Shown: one piece after another, positions 16,872 through 25,941 of the stretch | Numbering within the stretch: the first letter of the stretch is position 1 | How the letters are laid out: every line of letters begins with the position of its first letter | From: Atopobiaceae bacterium UBA1367 | GTDB lineage: Bacteria; Actinomycetota; Coriobacteriia; Coriobacteriales; Atopobiaceae | Assembly (NCBI GenBank): GCA_002305995.1 | Contig: DBRN01000008.1 | Coordinates: 1 to 64,000, forward strand | DNA: 64,000 bases | Reading direction: 5' to 3' | Program-made: the position numbers and the translations under genes | The notes under the pieces: generated by a model | The model's database searches: none | Told to the model about the DNA's origin: nothing | What the model saw: only the letters and a program-made list of their open reading frames with translations

Positions 16872-18128
16872 TCATCCTGCAGAGGCCGGCAGCACCACGG
16901 TGCACGTGCATCCGCCCCTCTCGCCGTTCTCGAAGGTCGCCCACCCACCATGGGCCGCGGCGATGCGCCGCACGATCACGAGGCCCAAGCCATGCTCGGG
17001 CAGGTCGCTTCCCGGCCTCTGCCTCAGCGTCGAGAGCGTCTCCGCACCAAAGCCACGACCATCGTCTTTCACGCAGAGCACGCAACGCCGCCCGATTCGG
17101 CTTCCCAGCAGCCCTTCCCGTATATCGAGTGACACCGCCACACGGCAGCCCTGGGGGTTGTGGCGGATGCTGTTTCCCACAAGGTTCGACACCATGCGCC
17201 TGAGCAGTGCCTCGCTCCCGCGCACGCTGATGCCCTCGGTGGCAGGTGACACGTCGAGCTCAAGCTCGTGACCATCTGCCAGCCCCTCCATGTGGCCGGC
17301 CACCGCCTGGCGCACGACCGCCGCCAGGTGCACGGGCCGGGCGTCGACCGGCTCCATAGCATAGCGCAGCCGGTTTGCCGTGTTGAGGTCGGCGAGCAAC
17401 TCCGCCGTCTCGCGGGACTTGGACACGATGCGCTCGGCACGCAGGCGTCCCGCCTCGTCAAGTCCCGGTGACTCGGCCAGGCTGCTCGCGTCCGCGACGA
17501 CCGCGGAGAGCGGCGTTCGCACGTCATGGGACACGGCGGCCACCCATTCGTTGCGAGCGTCGTCGCGCTGCCTCCACGACCGCCGCGCAAGGATGCGCGC
17601 AAGGGCAACGAGGACGACGAGGTCTGCCAGGAAGATCGCCGCCACGAGCAGCGCGCCGCCACCCAGCGCCGTGAGGCTCGAGGAGAAGGAGTACTTCCAG
17701 ACCGATCCCTCCGGCAATCCCACGACCACAAGCCCCTCGCCATGCTGCCAGCGGGTCACGGGATGGTCGTTCAGATACCAGCGTGCGAAGGATGCGACCT
17801 CGGCTGGCGTGTAGCTGCTGGGCACGTCATCCGGCAGGTCGAGGCTCCAGGCCACCTCTCCCCTCTCGTCGATGAGCATGGCCCAGCAGCCGTGGTCACG
17901 CAGGTCACGGGCGACGCCTTCGGAGATCCTGTATGCCCCGTCCGCCTCGGTGAGAGACGCGGACACCTCCGACACCTGCGGTCCGACGTCATCGGCCCCC
18001 ATGAGATGGAGCGCGAGCACGACGATCCCCACGATGAGGGCATTGGCCACGAGGATGGTCACGGCGCCCAGGACACAGGAGGCGGCAGTGACGAGGCCTT
18101 CCCGCGCCCGTGCGACGGGCGCCCTCAT
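16872..18128 (-). CDS. Sensor histidine kinase
   Basis: A 418-residue membrane kinase. Two membrane helices (about 20-42 and 155-177) enclose a sensor domain of about 110 residues outside the membrane. The phosphoacceptor is H201 in AAVSHDVRTPLS. The C-terminal ATPase domain shows N-box NSIRHNPQG, G1 DDGRGFG and G2 HGLGLVI. The start overlaps the response-regulator stop (ATGA). With the ABC transporter on the opposite strand it forms a likely antimicrobial-peptide sensing and resistance module. Confidence 0.93.
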   Translation of the reverse strand: MRAPVARAREGLVTAASCVLGAVTILVANALIVGIVVLALHLMGADDVGPQVSEVSASLTEADGAYRISEGVARDLRDHGCWAMLIDERGEVAWSLDLPDDVPSSYTPAEVASFARWYLNDHPVTRWQHGEGLVVVGLPEGSVWKYSFSSSLTALGGGALLVAAIFLADLVVLVALARILARRSWRQRDDARNEWVAAVSHDVRTPLSAVVADASSLAESPGLDEAGRLRAERIVSKSRETAELLADLNTANRLRYAMEPVDARPVHLAAVVRQAVAGHMEGLADGHELELDVSPATEGISVRGSEALLRRMVSNLVGNSIRHNPQGCRVAVSLDIREGLLGSRIGRRCVLCVKDDGRGFGAETLSTLRQRPGSDLPEHGLGLVIVRRIAAAHGGWATFENGERGGCTCTVVLPASAG

Positions 18129-18832
18129 CTCGCCTCCTCACGCATGAGACGGTAGCCCAGCCCACGCATCGTGACGATCCAGCGGGGACGCGAGGGGTTG
18201 GCCTCGATCTTCTCACGCACGCGTCGAACCAGGATGGCGAGCGCGTTGGCATAGCCAAACTCGTCCCCGTAGATGCTGCGGCAGAGCTCGTCGGTCGTCA
18301 CGATGGAGCCACGGCTCTCGGCCAGGCGCTTGAGAAGGGCATGCTCCTTGGCGGTGAGGGTCGCCGTCACGACGCCGTTCCGCGTCACCTCCCCCGTGGC
18401 CAGATCCACCACCGCGTCTCCCAGCGTGACCGGAGGCGGCGCGTCCGGCAGGTGATAGCTGCGCCGCAGCACCGCCGCCACGCGCAGCAGCAGCTCGGCA
18501 GGCAGGAAGGGCTTGGTCACGTAGTCGTCGGCCCCCATCCCCAGGCCCCGCAGGCGACTCTCGTCCTCGTCGCGCGCGGAGAGGAAGAGGGCCGGCACAT
18601 CGCCCGTCTCGCGCACCCGGCGAAGCAGGTCGAAGCCGTTGCCGTCTGGCAGCATCACGTCGAGGAGCAGCAGCTGGGGCTGCCAGGTGGCGGCGACAAG
18701 CAGGGCATCTGCCAGCGTGCCCTCGGCGCGAACGCTTCTGTACCCCTCGCGGACGAGGAGCTCGCGCAGCTGCTCCCTCAGGATGGGGTCATCCTCGACC
18801 ACCAGCACCCGTGTCTCGTGTATGTCTCGCAC
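18125..18832 (-). CDS. OmpR-family response regulator
   Basis: A 235-residue two-domain regulator. The receiver has the acidic pair EDD (13-15), phospho-acceptor D58 in LLLLDVMLPDG, and K in VTKPFLP. The C-terminal winged HTH (about 135-232) contains LTAKEHALLKRLAES and LVRRVREKIEANPSRPRWIVTMRGLGYRL-type features. Its partner kinase overlaps downstream. The divergently transcribed ABC operon starting at 19015 is the likely target. Confidence 0.94.
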   Translation of the reverse strand: MRDIHETRVLVVEDDPILREQLRELLVREGYRSVRAEGTLADALLVAATWQPQLLLLDVMLPDGNGFDLLRRVRETGDVPALFLSARDEDESRLRGLGMGADDYVTKPFLPAELLLRVAAVLRRSYHLPDAPPPVTLGDAVVDLATGEVTRNGVVTATLTAKEHALLKRLAESRGSIVTTDELCRSIYGDEFGYANALAILVRRVREKIEANPSRPRWIVTMRGLGYRLMREEAR

Positions 18833-18977
18833 GCTTCCGCCCTCTGTCCCCCTGCTCGGCCTGTCGTTTCCCGCATTCTAGCCCAGCGTTGGCACGAGTC
18901 CGCCACCCTCCCCCAAAACGAAAGGCTCACGAAAGCTGGGAGACAGGGGCATGAAAGTGGTGCGGCCTAGCCTGTGT

Positions 18978-18998
18978 CATGTCATTGCAGACGACATG
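18978..18998. promoter_or_regulatory. Dyad before ABC operon
   Basis: CATGTC and GACATG separated by 9 bp, 17 bp upstream of the ATP-binding protein start and in the divergent region shared with the two-component genes. A possible response-regulator site. Confidence 0.35.
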
Positions 18999-19014
18999 CG
19001 AGATAGGAGAGCAC

Positions 19015-19914
19015 ATGGCCGATCTGGCTATTGCGACGGAGGGCCTCAGCAAGTCATATGGGGGCGTGCGCGTCGTGGACGGCGTCGGACTCAAGGTGCC
19101 CGAGGGGGCGGTGTATGGTTTCCTGGGTCCCAACGGGGCGGGAAAGTCCACCACCATGAAGATGATCCTCGGCCTCGTGCGGCCCAGCGCCGGGGAGGTC
19201 GACGTGCTGGGCGAGCGGATGGACCGGAGGAATCGTCTGGCAATCCTTGCCCAAGTGGGCTCCCTCATCGAGAGCCCAAGCTGCTACAGGCACCTCACCG
19301 CCCGCGAGAACCTCGACATCGTCCGTCGTCTCAAAGGCCTTGGGGAGGACTCCATCGACGAGGCCCTCGAGACGGTGGGCCTGGCCAACACGGGGAGGAA
19401 GCTCGTGGGCCAGTTCTCGCTGGGCATGAGGCAGCGTCTGGGCCTTGCGGTCGCCATCCTCGGAAACCCTCGGCTCGTCCTGCTCGACGAGCCGACCAAC
19501 GGCCTCGATCCCGAGGGCATCCACGAGATGCGCGAGCTCATCCGCACGCTGCCCCAGACGCGTGGCACCACCGCCCTGGTCTCGAGCCATCTGCTCTCTG
19601 AGGTGGAGCAGATGTCCGACCATCTGGGCATCATCAGCCAAGGGCAGATGGTGTGGCAGGGCACCCTTACCGCCATGCGATCGCACGCACGGCGCCAACT
19701 CGCGTTCCGCACCACCGACGATCGCCGCGCCGCCGCCCTTCTGGGCGCTCAGGAGCAGGACGGCTGGCTTCTCGCCCCCTTCGTCGATGACGATGCGGTG
19801 GCCCGCTCCTCCGTCGACCTCGTCCGAGCGGGCATCGGCCTCGTGCGGATCGAGGAGCGCAACGAGAGCATCGAGGACATCTTCCTTTCGCTCACCACGG
19901 GAAGGGGGCTGTGA
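19015..19914 (+). CDS. ABC transporter ATP-binding protein (lantibiotic-immunity type)
   Basis: A 299-residue ATPase. Walker A GPNGAGKST at 38-46, Q-loop near AQVGSLIESP, signature FSLGMRQRLG, Walker B LVLLDEPTNGLDP, and H in SSHLLSEV. The SLIESPSCYRHLTARENL stretch is characteristic of the NisF/SpaF/MutF (LanF) group that removes lantibiotics from the membrane. ATG 19015 follows ATAGGAGAGCAC. Two permease genes follow immediately (LanE/LanG-like). Confidence 0.92.
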   Translation: MADLAIATEGLSKSYGGVRVVDGVGLKVPEGAVYGFLGPNGAGKSTTMKMILGLVRPSAGEVDVLGERMDRRNRLAILAQVGSLIESPSCYRHLTARENLDIVRRLKGLGEDSIDEALETVGLANTGRKLVGQFSLGMRQRLGLAVAILGNPRLVLLDEPTNGLDPEGIHEMRELIRTLPQTRGTTALVSSHLLSEVEQMSDHLGIISQGQMVWQGTLTAMRSHARRQLAFRTTDDRRAAALLGAQEQDGWLLAPFVDDDAVARSSVDLVRAGIGLVRIEERNESIEDIFLSLTTGRGL

Positions 19915-20660
19915 TGACCGCGATCATGCTCGAGCTCGCCAAGCTCAGGCGCAAGCGGGTGTGGCTCGTCTGCCTCGGCACCACCGCGCTCTGCCTCATG
20001 TGGATGGCGGCCAACGTCACGCGCTCCGCTCAGGGATCGCCCGACGGGACGGCCTCCCTGCTCTACATGGCACCACTCGTCAACGCCATCGTCATGACCC
20101 TGTTCGCCGCCGTCATCTCGTCGCGCGTGTGTGACGTCGACCATGAGGCGGAGGCGTGGAAGGAGCTGCTGTGCCTGCAGCGGGCAGGTACGGTGTTTGG
20201 CGCGAAGCTCACCTGCAGCCTCATGCTCATCGTGGGCGCGGTGACGCTGGAGACCGCGGGCCTCGCCGCGCTGGCGGCGTACAAGGGTTTCACCGACCAG
20301 GTAGGGTTGGCCGAGCTTGCGTCCTTCGCCGTCACCCAGATAGGCCCCTGCTTCACGGTGGCCGCGCTCGTGCAGGCCATCGCGCTGCGCTGGGAGAACC
20401 AGTTCGTCTCGCTTGCGGTAGGGCTCGCCCTCTCGCTCGCGGGGCTGTTCAGCCTGTTCTTCTCACCTGTCTTCCAGCGTCTCGTTCCCAGCGGGTACTT
20501 TGGCCTTCTCTCGCGCGTGCGCATGGACTGGGACCCCGTCGCGCAAGTCGTGTCCTTCCACACCATTCCCTTTGCGTGGGGCGACGCGGCGCTGCTCGCC
20601 GCGCTTTGTGCGTCCATCATCACCGTCTCCGCACGCTGGTTCTCGAGAAAGGAGCTCTAG
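19914..20660 (+). CDS. ABC permease (lantibiotic-immunity LanE/LanG-like)
   Basis: A 248-residue permease with about six hydrophobic segments and an N-terminal LELAKLRRKRVWLV element typical of LanE/LanG-type subunits. Start ATG overlaps the preceding stop (TGATG), so translation is coupled. With the ATPase and second permease it should form a heterodimeric exporter conferring resistance to a membrane-active peptide. Confidence 0.87.
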   Translation: MTAIMLELAKLRRKRVWLVCLGTTALCLMWMAANVTRSAQGSPDGTASLLYMAPLVNAIVMTLFAAVISSRVCDVDHEAEAWKELLCLQRAGTVFGAKLTCSLMLIVGAVTLETAGLAALAAYKGFTDQVGLAELASFAVTQIGPCFTVAALVQAIALRWENQFVSLAVGLALSLAGLFSLFFSPVFQRLVPSGYFGLLSRVRMDWDPVAQVVSFHTIPFAWGDAALLAALCASIITVSARWFSRKEL

Positions 20661-20661
20661 C

Positions 20662-21390
20662 ATGAGGCCACAGCCCCTGCGCGCGGAGGCCGCCAAGCTG
20701 CGCCGCGCGCCCATCTGGGTCGCCTACGTAGCGCTGCCCGTCATCGCCGCCGCCATCGGCAGCTTCAACTACCAGCAGAACCTGGACGCGCTCACGCCCG
20801 GCTGGGAGAACCTCTGGACGCAGCACACCCTGTTCGAGCTCTGCTTCTTCCTGCCGGCGCTCGTCGGCGCGGGATGCTCGTGGCTCATGGGGCTCGAGCA
20901 TGCGGGCACGAACTGGGGCCAGCTGCTGGCAAGTCCCGCCGCCCCGTGGCGTATCGTCGCCTCGAAGCTCGTGGTGGGCACGGGCATGCTGGCCGTGTCG
21001 CTCGCCGCGACGGGCGTGCTGTTCGTGGCATGCGGGTGGGTCGTGGGGCTTGAGGGCCTGCCCTCCGCGCGCTATGCCACCTATCTGCTCATGTCCTGGA
21101 TTGGCGGCATATCCGTGGTGGCGGTGCAGCTGCTCGTCTCAGCCCTTGTCCGCAACTTCGCCGCCCCGGTTGGGGTGGGTCTCGCGGGCGGCGTCATGGG
21201 CCTGCTGCTCATGGTCAAGGGATGGGGCCTGTGGTGGCCGTGGGCCCTCATGCAGCTGGCGTCGAACAGCAACGGGAGGGGCACGATCGCACCGGGGGAG
21301 CTTGTCCCCTTCCTGGCCATGACTGCCGTCTTCACCATCGTGGCCTCAGCGGCCTGCTCCCATGTGGTCGCTCGCGGCGCTGTGAGATAG
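20662..21390 (+). CDS. ABC permease, second subunit (lantibiotic-immunity type)
   Basis: A 242-residue permease with six membrane segments, again starting with an AEAAKLRRAPIWVAY-type amphipathic element. It begins one base after the previous stop, with AGGAG inside the end of that gene. A two-permease plus ATPase arrangement controlled by an adjacent OmpR-type system matches self-immunity or resistance ABC systems. No lantibiotic biosynthesis genes are adjacent, so this is resistance rather than self-immunity. Confidence 0.87.
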   Translation: MRPQPLRAEAAKLRRAPIWVAYVALPVIAAAIGSFNYQQNLDALTPGWENLWTQHTLFELCFFLPALVGAGCSWLMGLEHAGTNWGQLLASPAAPWRIVASKLVVGTGMLAVSLAATGVLFVACGWVVGLEGLPSARYATYLLMSWIGGISVVAVQLLVSALVRNFAAPVGVGLAGGVMGLLLMVKGWGLWWPWALMQLASNSNGRGTIAPGELVPFLAMTAVFTIVASAACSHVVARGAVR

Positions 21391-21548
21391 GGCTGGGGGA
21401 CGACTCTGGGGAGGGCCGTCGCGGCCACCATGGCAGGCGCCTTCGCGGGGGCCGTCGCGTGCCGGAGAGGTCTGCACCCGCACCCGTGCGAGGCCCATGG
21501 ACGCCCGGCGGCACGTGACCGGCACCACGCTCGCCAAGGACGGCAGGA

Positions 21549-21723
21549 TATAATGGCCGACAGAGGGTGCTTCCGCTGGAAGGCCGGACGGGCGGTCCGC
21601 AAGGCGACGCCCCAGGTACCGCTCGGTGGGGCTCCTCGCAGGCTCGTAGCTGACAGGGGCCAGAGGCGGAGCGGCCAGCGGGAAGGGCGCAGGCGCCCAC
21701 GGCGTGTAGAGGAGGGAAATCCC
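21549..21723 (+). promoter_or_regulatory. TATAAT box and long structured leader before CDF gene
   Basis: A perfect TATAAT (21549-21554) lies about 170 bp before the CDF start. The leader between can fold into several GC-rich hairpins, for example GGGCGC-AG-GCGCCC just before the ribosome site. This fits a cis-regulatory RNA such as a metal riboswitch, but I do not recognise a known consensus. No good -35 is visible. Confidence 0.4.
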
Positions 21724-22860
21724 ATGCAAGCGCACGATGCCCACGTTGAGACCACCTCCGACAGGAACCGGATCATCGTGAGGGCCAGCCTCGTCGGAAT
21801 CGTCGCAAACATCTTGCTCGCCGCATGCAAGGCGGCCATCGGCCTGGTCTCGAACTCGATCGCGGTGACGCTCGACGCGGTCAACAACCTCTCCGACGCA
21901 CTGTCGTCGGTCATCACGATCGTCGGCGCACGACTCGCCGCCAAGCGGCCAGACAAGAAGCACCCGATGGGATATGGGAGGATCGAATACCTCAGCGCGA
22001 TGATCGTCGCCGGCATCGTGCTGTACGCGGGCATCACCTCGGCGGTGGAATCGGTCAAAGCCATCGTCAGCCCGTCCGAGCCACGCTACGCCATGGTGTC
22101 GCTTGTCATCATCGCTGTGGCGGTGGTCGTGAAGCTCGTGCTTGGTCGCTACGTGGGATCCCAGGGCAAGAGGGCCGACTCGGGGGCTCTTGTCGCGTCG
22201 GGAGCTGACGCGACCTTTGACGCCATCCTGTCCCTGTCGGTTCTCGTCTCAGCGCTCCTGTACACCTTGACAGGCATCTCCCTCGAGGCGTTCGTCGGCC
22301 TCGTCATCTCCGTCGTCATCATCAAGGCGGGCATCGAGATGATGACCGAGACCCTCGATGACGTCCTGGGAGCGCGCACCGATCCCGAGACAAGCCGGAG
22401 GATCAAGGAGATCCTGGAGCGTCAGCCTGAGGTGCGGGGGGCATACGACCTGCTGCTCAGCAACTACGGGCCCGGGAAGAACTACGCATCAGTTCACCTG
22501 GAGCTCCCCGACACGATGACGGTCGCGCAGGTCGATGCCCTGACGAGACGTGTGGAGCGCCAGGTGCTCAGCGAGGCCGACGTGATCCTTGCGGGAGTTG
22601 GGGTCTACTCCCACAACACCGGCGAGGGGGAGGCGGCACGGGCCGAGCAGGCGGTCAGGGAGACGGTCTTGGCCCACGATTGGGTGCTCCAGATGCACGG
22701 GTTCTACCTCGACCAGGAGACCAGGTCCATCAGGCTGGACGTTGTCATGAGCTTCGACGTCGACGTTCACGACGGCCTCACGAGGCTTCATTCCGAGCTG
22801 TCCGAGGCGTGTCCCGAATACACCTTCCAGATCACGCCCGACGTGGACGTGTCGGATTGA
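21724..22860 (+). CDS. Cation diffusion facilitator (CDF) metal transporter
   Basis: A 378-residue protein with six membrane helices followed by a cytoplasmic C-terminal domain. Metal-site motifs are SIAVTLDAVNNLSDALSS in TM2 and SGADATFDAILS in TM5, plus KKHPMGYGRIEY after TM2. The LDAVNNLSD pattern (N and D residues in place of HxxxD) suggests manganese or iron rather than zinc specificity; this is an inference. ATG 21724 follows GAGGAGGGA. Confidence 0.92.
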   Translation: MQAHDAHVETTSDRNRIIVRASLVGIVANILLAACKAAIGLVSNSIAVTLDAVNNLSDALSSVITIVGARLAAKRPDKKHPMGYGRIEYLSAMIVAGIVLYAGITSAVESVKAIVSPSEPRYAMVSLVIIAVAVVVKLVLGRYVGSQGKRADSGALVASGADATFDAILSLSVLVSALLYTLTGISLEAFVGLVISVVIIKAGIEMMTETLDDVLGARTDPETSRRIKEILERQPEVRGAYDLLLSNYGPGKNYASVHLELPDTMTVAQVDALTRRVERQVLSEADVILAGVGVYSHNTGEGEAARAEQAVRETVLAHDWVLQMHGFYLDQETRSIRLDVVMSFDVDVHDGLTRLHSELSEACPEYTFQITPDVDVSD

Positions 22861-22947
22861 TCCGTCATCGTAAGCAGCAGCCTTGCGGGCAGAGGGTGAT
22901 GGGCGGGAGAGCTGTGGCGACACGGCCCTCCCGCTTCCTGATCCGGC

Positions 22948-23913
22948 TCAGATCTGGAGTGCCTGCTGCTCCCCTCGAGCGGCCCTGGCCTGGAACTCCC
23001 TTGTCAGGAAGCTCCTCTGCGACCCTTGGATCACCTCGTCGGTGTCGCGCAGGTGCCCCAGCAGGAGCGGGCTCTCAGGGTCGTGCTCTTCGCGATAGTT
23101 GCGCAGCGCCCTCTCGGGACTCCTGTTGGCATAGCAGTAGCGGCAGCCGTTGGGGCAGCTGTCATATGCGCCGATGTCGCGGCTCTCGATGCAGTAGCAG
23201 CCGGCACGCGTGCCCCTGTGCTTGAGCTCACGGAACTCGATGCCGTTCGCCGCGCCCAGCATGGTCAACGTCATGCAGCCGGAGGAGTGGATGCCATGGC
23301 GTCTCCAGTCGCCGTTCGTGCCACACGTCTGGAGGCGGATGCCATGCTCGCCTGCGATGCGACCCAGCCCTCTCGCAAGCTCGTCCATGTCCGCGTCGGT
23401 GAGAGGGAGCAACTCGGGCATGTTGAACCGCAACTTCCTGTACATCTCGACGAAGCTGAAGATGCAGCGGTCCACGTGTCCTGCCAGACGCCCGCACAGG
23501 TGGCCGAAGGTCTCGAGATGACGTGCCATAGTGTAGTCGCGCGTGAGCAGCACGGGATCGTAGCGCCAGCAGATGCGCCTCGCGCCCACGATCCGCTCGA
23601 GCTCGAGCAGCGTGTCGACAGACGTGTCCATGTCTGGCACGCGCGGCTCCATGTCGCGCCCGTAGGCGGTGATCGTGTACTGGAAGTGCGTGTTGAAGCG
23701 GTCGGTTATCTCATGCAGGCGGGGCAGGATGGGGCGGTAGTCCTTGCTGCAGAACTCCACCACGTCGACCTTGTCGGGCGTAAGCTCGTAGCGCGTCACC
23801 CTGTTGGGAAACAGGGGGTTGCGCACAAGCGCGTAGCCCTCCTCGAAGCGCTTGAGCAGCCAGGGCGTGTACCACTGCACCGTGTCGGTGCGGGCTCCGG
23901 TGTTGATGATCAT
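22948..23913 (-). CDS. DUF1848 protein (predicted radical SAM-like Fe-S protein)
   Basis: A 321-residue DUF1848 protein. N-terminal INTGARTDTVQWYTPWLLKR and NPLFPNRVTRYEL are family hallmarks, and the C-terminal cysteine cluster CYCIESRDIGAYDSCPNGCRYCYAN probably binds an iron-sulfur cluster. Activity is unknown. Its ATG overlaps the Rrf2 stop (ATGA). Rrf2 proteins often sense Fe-S clusters, so a redox or Fe-S link is reasonable. Confidence 0.9.
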   Translation of the reverse strand: MIINTGARTDTVQWYTPWLLKRFEEGYALVRNPLFPNRVTRYELTPDKVDVVEFCSKDYRPILPRLHEITDRFNTHFQYTITAYGRDMEPRVPDMDTSVDTLLELERIVGARRICWRYDPVLLTRDYTMARHLETFGHLCGRLAGHVDRCIFSFVEMYRKLRFNMPELLPLTDADMDELARGLGRIAGEHGIRLQTCGTNGDWRRHGIHSSGCMTLTMLGAANGIEFRELKHRGTRAGCYCIESRDIGAYDSCPNGCRYCYANRSPERALRNYREEHDPESPLLLGHLRDTDEVIQGSQRSFLTREFQARAARGEQQALQI

Positions 23914-24398
23914 GGACCCTCCCCCTGAGGCTCACGTCCGTCGCGCCGTCGCGGCCTCCGACCCTCTGCCTCCGACCCTCCGGCCACGTGCTCCGCCATG
24001 AGATCGATGCAGTCCTCGAGCGTCTGCGTGGCGAGCTTGAGTTCGACCTCCCGCTCCATGCTGCGGAACATCGCCGTGAGCACCGGCCCTATGCTCGAGC
24101 CCACCGCGCAGGCGTCGCTGGAGTTCTGGTGCAGGTCAAAGACGTGGACCTCGTCCGTGCCCCTCACCGCGCGGTAGACGTCGAGCAGCGTGATCTGGTC
24201 GGCACCCTTGACGAGCCAGAAGCCCGATGCCCCGCGACGGCTGTCTATGAGCCCCGCCTTCTTCATGAGGGAGGCGAGCTTGCGAATGTAGCTGGCATTG
24301 GTGCCCACGCTTGCGGCGATCTGCTCCGAGCTCATCGGCGTGCCTGTCTCGGAGATAAGTGTCAGCGCATGGATCGCGGACGAGAACCTGACGTCCAT
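23910..24398 (-). CDS. Rrf2-family transcriptional regulator
   Basis: A 162-residue winged-helix regulator: FSSAIHALTLISE at the N terminus, SSEQIAASVGTNASYIRKL as the recognition region and GASGFWL wing. The usual Rrf2 cluster-binding cysteines are reduced to one clear Cys (about 98) and one near 131, so it may be of the non-Fe-S (YwnA-like) type. It sits between a nitroreductase gene and the DUF1848 gene in one operon. Confidence 0.88.
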   Translation of the reverse strand: MDVRFSSAIHALTLISETGTPMSSEQIAASVGTNASYIRKLASLMKKAGLIDSRRGASGFWLVKGADQITLLDVYRAVRGTDEVHVFDLHQNSSDACAVGSSIGPVLTAMFRSMEREVELKLATQTLEDCIDLMAEHVAGGSEAEGRRPRRRDGREPQGEGP

Positions 24399-24400
24399 CG

Positions 24401-25213
24401 TCAGTCCTTACGTGTGTACGAGAAGACATAGCCGCAGTTGTCGGGGGCGGCGATCCGTGGGTCGGCCTGGATGAACCCTCCTTTGACCCCGACTTCCTCC
24501 AGCGCCGTCTCGAAGTGGCATGCGGCAATGCCGAGGTCAACCTTTTGGATGTCTCCGGTCGAGCTCTTCTCGTATCCCCTCGCCTTGCACTCGTAGAAGT
24601 GCACGGCATCATTCTGGACCACGACCCTCCAGGGCTGCCTGTTTGTCGCTGACGGCGCAACCCTCACCATCTCGAGCGGGACGCGCCACGCTCCCGCGTC
24701 TTCCGATGACAGCGGGTGGCCAAAGTCCCCCACGAAAAAGAGCTCGTCGAAGGGCGCGCGATCGTCGGATCTCATGCCCCTGCGCATCGCCTTTTCGCGC
24801 AGCGACATCTTGTCGGCCGCGTATCCGAGCGGACTGGCCGCAGGCATGATCTCTCCCGGCTTAAGGTCCATCGCCGTCTCGAAGGCTCGCCTGTCGAGAG
24901 TGGCTGCCAGCCATACGGACCCGAGTCCCAGGGAGGTCACGTAGAGAATGACCTTCTCGAAGGAATAGCCGAACGCCTCCTCTGCCCGTTCCTGCCTCTC
25001 GACCTTCGCGGCAATGTAGGTCTTTGCTCCGACGACCACTGGGCTGGAGAGACGGTCGGCATCGGCATCCAGCAGCGCAAAGTGCACGGGCACGCCAAAT
25101 GGGTTGTCAACGGCTTGCATAAATTTCGTAATCAGGTCGAGCGTTTCTCGAGGAACGACGCTGCCGTCGAACGTGCGAACGCTCCTCCGCCTCTTGATGG
25201 TCTCGATGCCCAT
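24401..25213 (-). CDS. Nitroreductase-family protein
   Basis: A 270-residue FMN enzyme of the TM1586-like nitroreductase group. The FMN contacts are IKRRRSVRTFDG at the N terminus and VAPSATNRQPWRVV near residue 190. It is paralogous to the gene at 4362. The first gene of a nitroreductase-Rrf2-DUF1848 operon; the regulator begins directly after its stop. Substrate unknown. Confidence 0.87.
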   Translation of the reverse strand: MGIETIKRRRSVRTFDGSVVPRETLDLITKFMQAVDNPFGVPVHFALLDADADRLSSPVVVGAKTYIAAKVERQERAEEAFGYSFEKVILYVTSLGLGSVWLAATLDRRAFETAMDLKPGEIMPAASPLGYAADKMSLREKAMRRGMRSDDRAPFDELFFVGDFGHPLSSEDAGAWRVPLEMVRVAPSATNRQPWRVVVQNDAVHFYECKARGYEKSSTGDIQKVDLGIAACHFETALEEVGVKGGFIQADPRIAAPDNCGYVFSYTRKD

Positions 25214-25481
25214 GTCAGTCCCGATCGTTCATAGTTGTATGAGCTACTGATACTACTAGAGGCGGAGAACATCCGTCAAGCGGCCTTGGCGGCGGTCTTG
25301 AAGGCGCACTGCGAGTCGATGGGAATATGTCCGCTCATCAGCCATCGCAGGTTGGAGAACGAGCCTTCGGTAGTTTCTGACGCAGGCGGCCCGCCCATGC
25401 GGCTCCGTCCTGCGGGTGTGGCGGGACGTGCCTGTCACCCCCTCCGGACAAAGGGCCCTCGAGGCGGGCGTGATGGCCGAG

Positions 25482-25757
25482 CGGAGTGGAGAGCGCCAGC
25501 TTGTGCGGCTGTGCGCAACCCTCTGTCGGAAAGGAAAAGGGCGAGTTGTGCGAGACGGTCTCCGACCCCGGAAAGGAAAAACCCGAGTTGTGCGTAGCGC
25601 GACCCTGCGCCGGAAAGGGAAACGCCGAGTTGTGCGTGATGGAGCACGGCTCCGGAAAGGAAAACATCGAGTTGTGCGGGGTCGATGGGGTCACAACTCT
25701 CGATTTTCCTTTCCGCCACGGACGCCGAGCTCGCACAACTTGGGTTTTTCCTTTCCA
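25482..25757. repeat. Array of seven 26-bp repeats, 42-bp period
   Basis: Units begin CGGAAAGGAAAA and end GAGTTGTGCG around three variable bases. Direct copies are at 25482 (degenerate), 25527, 25569, 25611 and 25653. Inverted copies are at 25690 and 25732. Each is 26 bp, with 16-bp unrelated spacers and a constant 42-bp step except after the first. No cas genes are present and orientation flips, so it is not a CRISPR array; it resembles a REP/BIME cluster. No gene is seen at 25234-25941. Confidence 0.8.
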
Positions 25758-25780
25758 CTGCGAGCCTCAATCTCGCACGA

Positions 25781-25924
25781 CACGATAGGGACGGTCCTTT
25801 TCGTGCTCAATCCGTCGCGTCGGACACGATAGGGACGGTCCTTTTCGTGCTCGATAGCACGACAGGGACGGTCCTTTTCGTGCTCAATCCGTCGCGTCGC
25901 ACGAAAAGGACCGTCCCTGTCGTG
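25781..25924. repeat. Second palindromic repeat family, four copies
   Basis: A 25-bp unit starting CACGATAGGGACGG and ending TTTTCGTG occurs at 25781, 25825 and 25858, and inverted at 25900. The last two form a perfect 25-bp inverted repeat with a 17-bp loop (67 bp in all) just downstream of the antiterminator gene, where it could act as a terminator or RNA-stabilising hairpin. Confidence 0.85.
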
Positions 25925-25941
25925 TCGCTGTGCCTTATGTG

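Noticed and set aside
21549..21723. Named NiCo or yybP-ykoY riboswitch
   Set aside because: Position fits but I cannot match the conserved core, so only a generic structured leader is reported.
25482..25757. CRISPR array
   Set aside because: Regular spacing is tempting, but units are inverted part-way, the repeat has a variable core, spacers are only 16 bp and no cas genes are present.
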